Below, piece by piece: positions 4,529-5,357 of a DNA stretch of 5,357 bases. Source of the DNA: JAPLGD01 sp041302745 (GTDB lineage Bacteria > Bipolaricaulota > Bipolaricaulia > UBA7950 > UBA9294); the NCBI GenBank assembly GCA_041302745.1, contig JBFYQP010000070.1, positions 1 through 5,357 on the forward strand. Reading direction: 5' to 3'. A program made the position numbers and the translations under genes. The notes beneath the pieces are model-generated. The model was given only the letters and a program-made list of their open reading frames with translations. It was not told where the DNA came from and did not search any database. Numbering within the stretch: position 1 is the first letter of the stretch; the number at the start of each line of letters is the position of its first letter.

Positions 4529-5357
4529 ATGGCGCAGGTGTTGCTGGCTCATGTAACGAAGACGTTTGGCGATTTTGCGGCCGTGAACTACGTGTCTATA
4601 GTCATCGAAGACGGTAAGTTCACGGTCCTCGTTGGACCATCGGGATGCGGCAAGACGACGACCCTCCGGATGGTCGCCGGCCTCGAGGATGCCACGAGTG
4701 GCGAGATCCGCATCGGCGACCGCGTCGTCAACGATGTCCCGCCGAAGGATCGCGACATCGCGATGGTTTTCCAGAACTACGCCCTGTACCCGCACATGGA
4801 CGTGTACAACAACATGGCGTTCGGCCTCAAGCTACGCAAGTACCCCAAAGAGGAGATCAAGAAACGCGTCACCGAGGCTGCGGCCATGCTCGGCATCGAG
4901 GCGAAGCTCAAGAGCAAGCCGCGCGAGCTCTCCGGCGGCCAGCGCCAGCGCGTCGCCGTCGGTCGCGCCATTGTTCGCAACCCGAAGGTCTTTCTGTTCG
5001 ACGAGCCTCTCTCCAACCTCGACGCCAAGCTGCGCGTCCAGATGCGCACCGAGCTCGAGCAGCTGCACCACAAGCTGAAGACGACGACCATCTATGTCAC
5101 GCACGATCAAGTCGAAGCCATGACCCTTGGCGACCGCATCGCCGTGATGAAGGACGGCGTGATCCATCAATACGCGCCGCCGCAGGAAACGTATGACCGC
5201 CCGGCCAATCAGTTCGTCGCCGGGTTCATCGGCAGTCCGGCGATGAACTTCCTCCCGGCGACCGCGGCTCGGCAAGACGGCACCATGACCGTGACCGGCG
5301 TCGGCTTCAAGATGACCCTTCCGGTGGACTCGCGACTCGCACTGCCCGCGCACGTCA
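4529..5357 (+). CDS. carbohydrate ABC importer ATPase, MalK/UgpC type (C-terminus cut)
   Basis: The first 276 residues of an ATP-binding subunit that energises a sugar-type importer at the inner face of the membrane. All nucleotide-binding motifs are intact: Walker A GPSGCGKT (36-43), Q-loop Gln82, signature LSGGQ (134-138), Walker B VFLFDEP (154-160) with catalytic Glu159, D-loop SNLD (162-165) and switch His192. From about residue 237 (SPAMNFLPA) the regulatory OB/TOBE domain of the MalK/MsmX/UgpC branch begins, and the window ends inside it. The family is usually 350-380 residues, so about 80-100 are missing. The ATG is 5 nt after the iclR stop, with GGGTGAG serving as ribosome site across that stop. 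Permease and binding-protein genes are not in the window; such ATPases often serve several importers, so the substrate stays open. Confidence 0.97.
   Translation, partial: MAQVLLAHVTKTFGDFAAVNYVSIVIEDGKFTVLVGPSGCGKTTTLRMVAGLEDATSGEIRIGDRVVNDVPPKDRDIAMVFQNYALYPHMDVYNNMAFGLKLRKYPKEEIKKRVTEAAAMLGIEAKLKSKPRELSGGQRQRVAVGRAIVRNPKVFLFDEPLSNLDAKLRVQMRTELEQLHHKLKTTTIYVTHDQVEAMTLGDRIAVMKDGVIHQYAPPQETYDRPANQFVAGFIGSPAMNFLPATAARQDGTMTVTGVGFKMTLPVDSRLALPAHV

Noticed and set aside
4041..4795. Minus-strand open frames opposite iclR and the ABC ATPase
   Set aside because: They are antisense to two firmly identified genes and have low-complexity Arg/Ala-rich products.

Overview
The window is GC-rich bacterial DNA, roughly 60-65% G+C by eye. 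It encodes a Cys-anchored lipoprotein, a Sec-type signal peptide, Shine-Dalgarno-led genes and a tRNA whose CCA end is not encoded. A diderm bacterium from a less-studied phylum would fit, but nothing here fixes the phylum. No phage, IS or CRISPR array is visible.

Layout. (1) Bases 1-975, minus strand: the first 25 codons of an exported protein, cut by the window edge, lie downstream of a complete 230-aa soluble TPR protein. (2) Bases 976-1168: a divergent regulatory region with an inverted repeat, a good sigma70-like plus-strand promoter and a perfect 22-nt GC palindrome just after the predicted transcription start. (3) Bases 1169-2170, plus strand: a putative 25-aa single-membrane-span peptide followed by a 297-aa lipoprotein with a C-terminal DOMON domain. 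(4) Bases 2167-2327: two large RNA-hairpin candidates upstream of rnc. (5) Bases 2328-3129: rnc (ribonuclease III), with tRNA-Arg(CCU) beginning on the base after its stop codon, then a strong terminator-like hairpin. (6) Bases 3095-3728, with no intact gene: more hairpins, an imperfect second copy of the tRNA 3' end, a decayed minus-strand reading frame with two compensating frameshifts, and the promoter of the next gene. (7) Bases 3729-5357, plus strand: an IclR-family regulator and, 5 nt after it, the MalK/UgpC-type ATPase of a carbohydrate importer, cut by the window edge.

How the genes work together. The IclR gene and the ATPase look like one operon for uptake of a sugar or related compound. 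The regulator probably controls it through a 7+1+7 palindrome that overlaps its own -10 element and start codon. The rnc-tRNA pair looks like one transcript that needs RNase P to free the tRNA, and the hairpins upstream of rnc are plausible RNase III autoregulation sites. The small membrane peptide and the DOMON lipoprotein share a promoter region and may form an envelope redox or ligand-binding pair. The most unusual regions are the tRNA-end duplication with its hairpin block (3095-3223), the frameshifted remnant (3236-3709), and the small peptide/DOMON pair.
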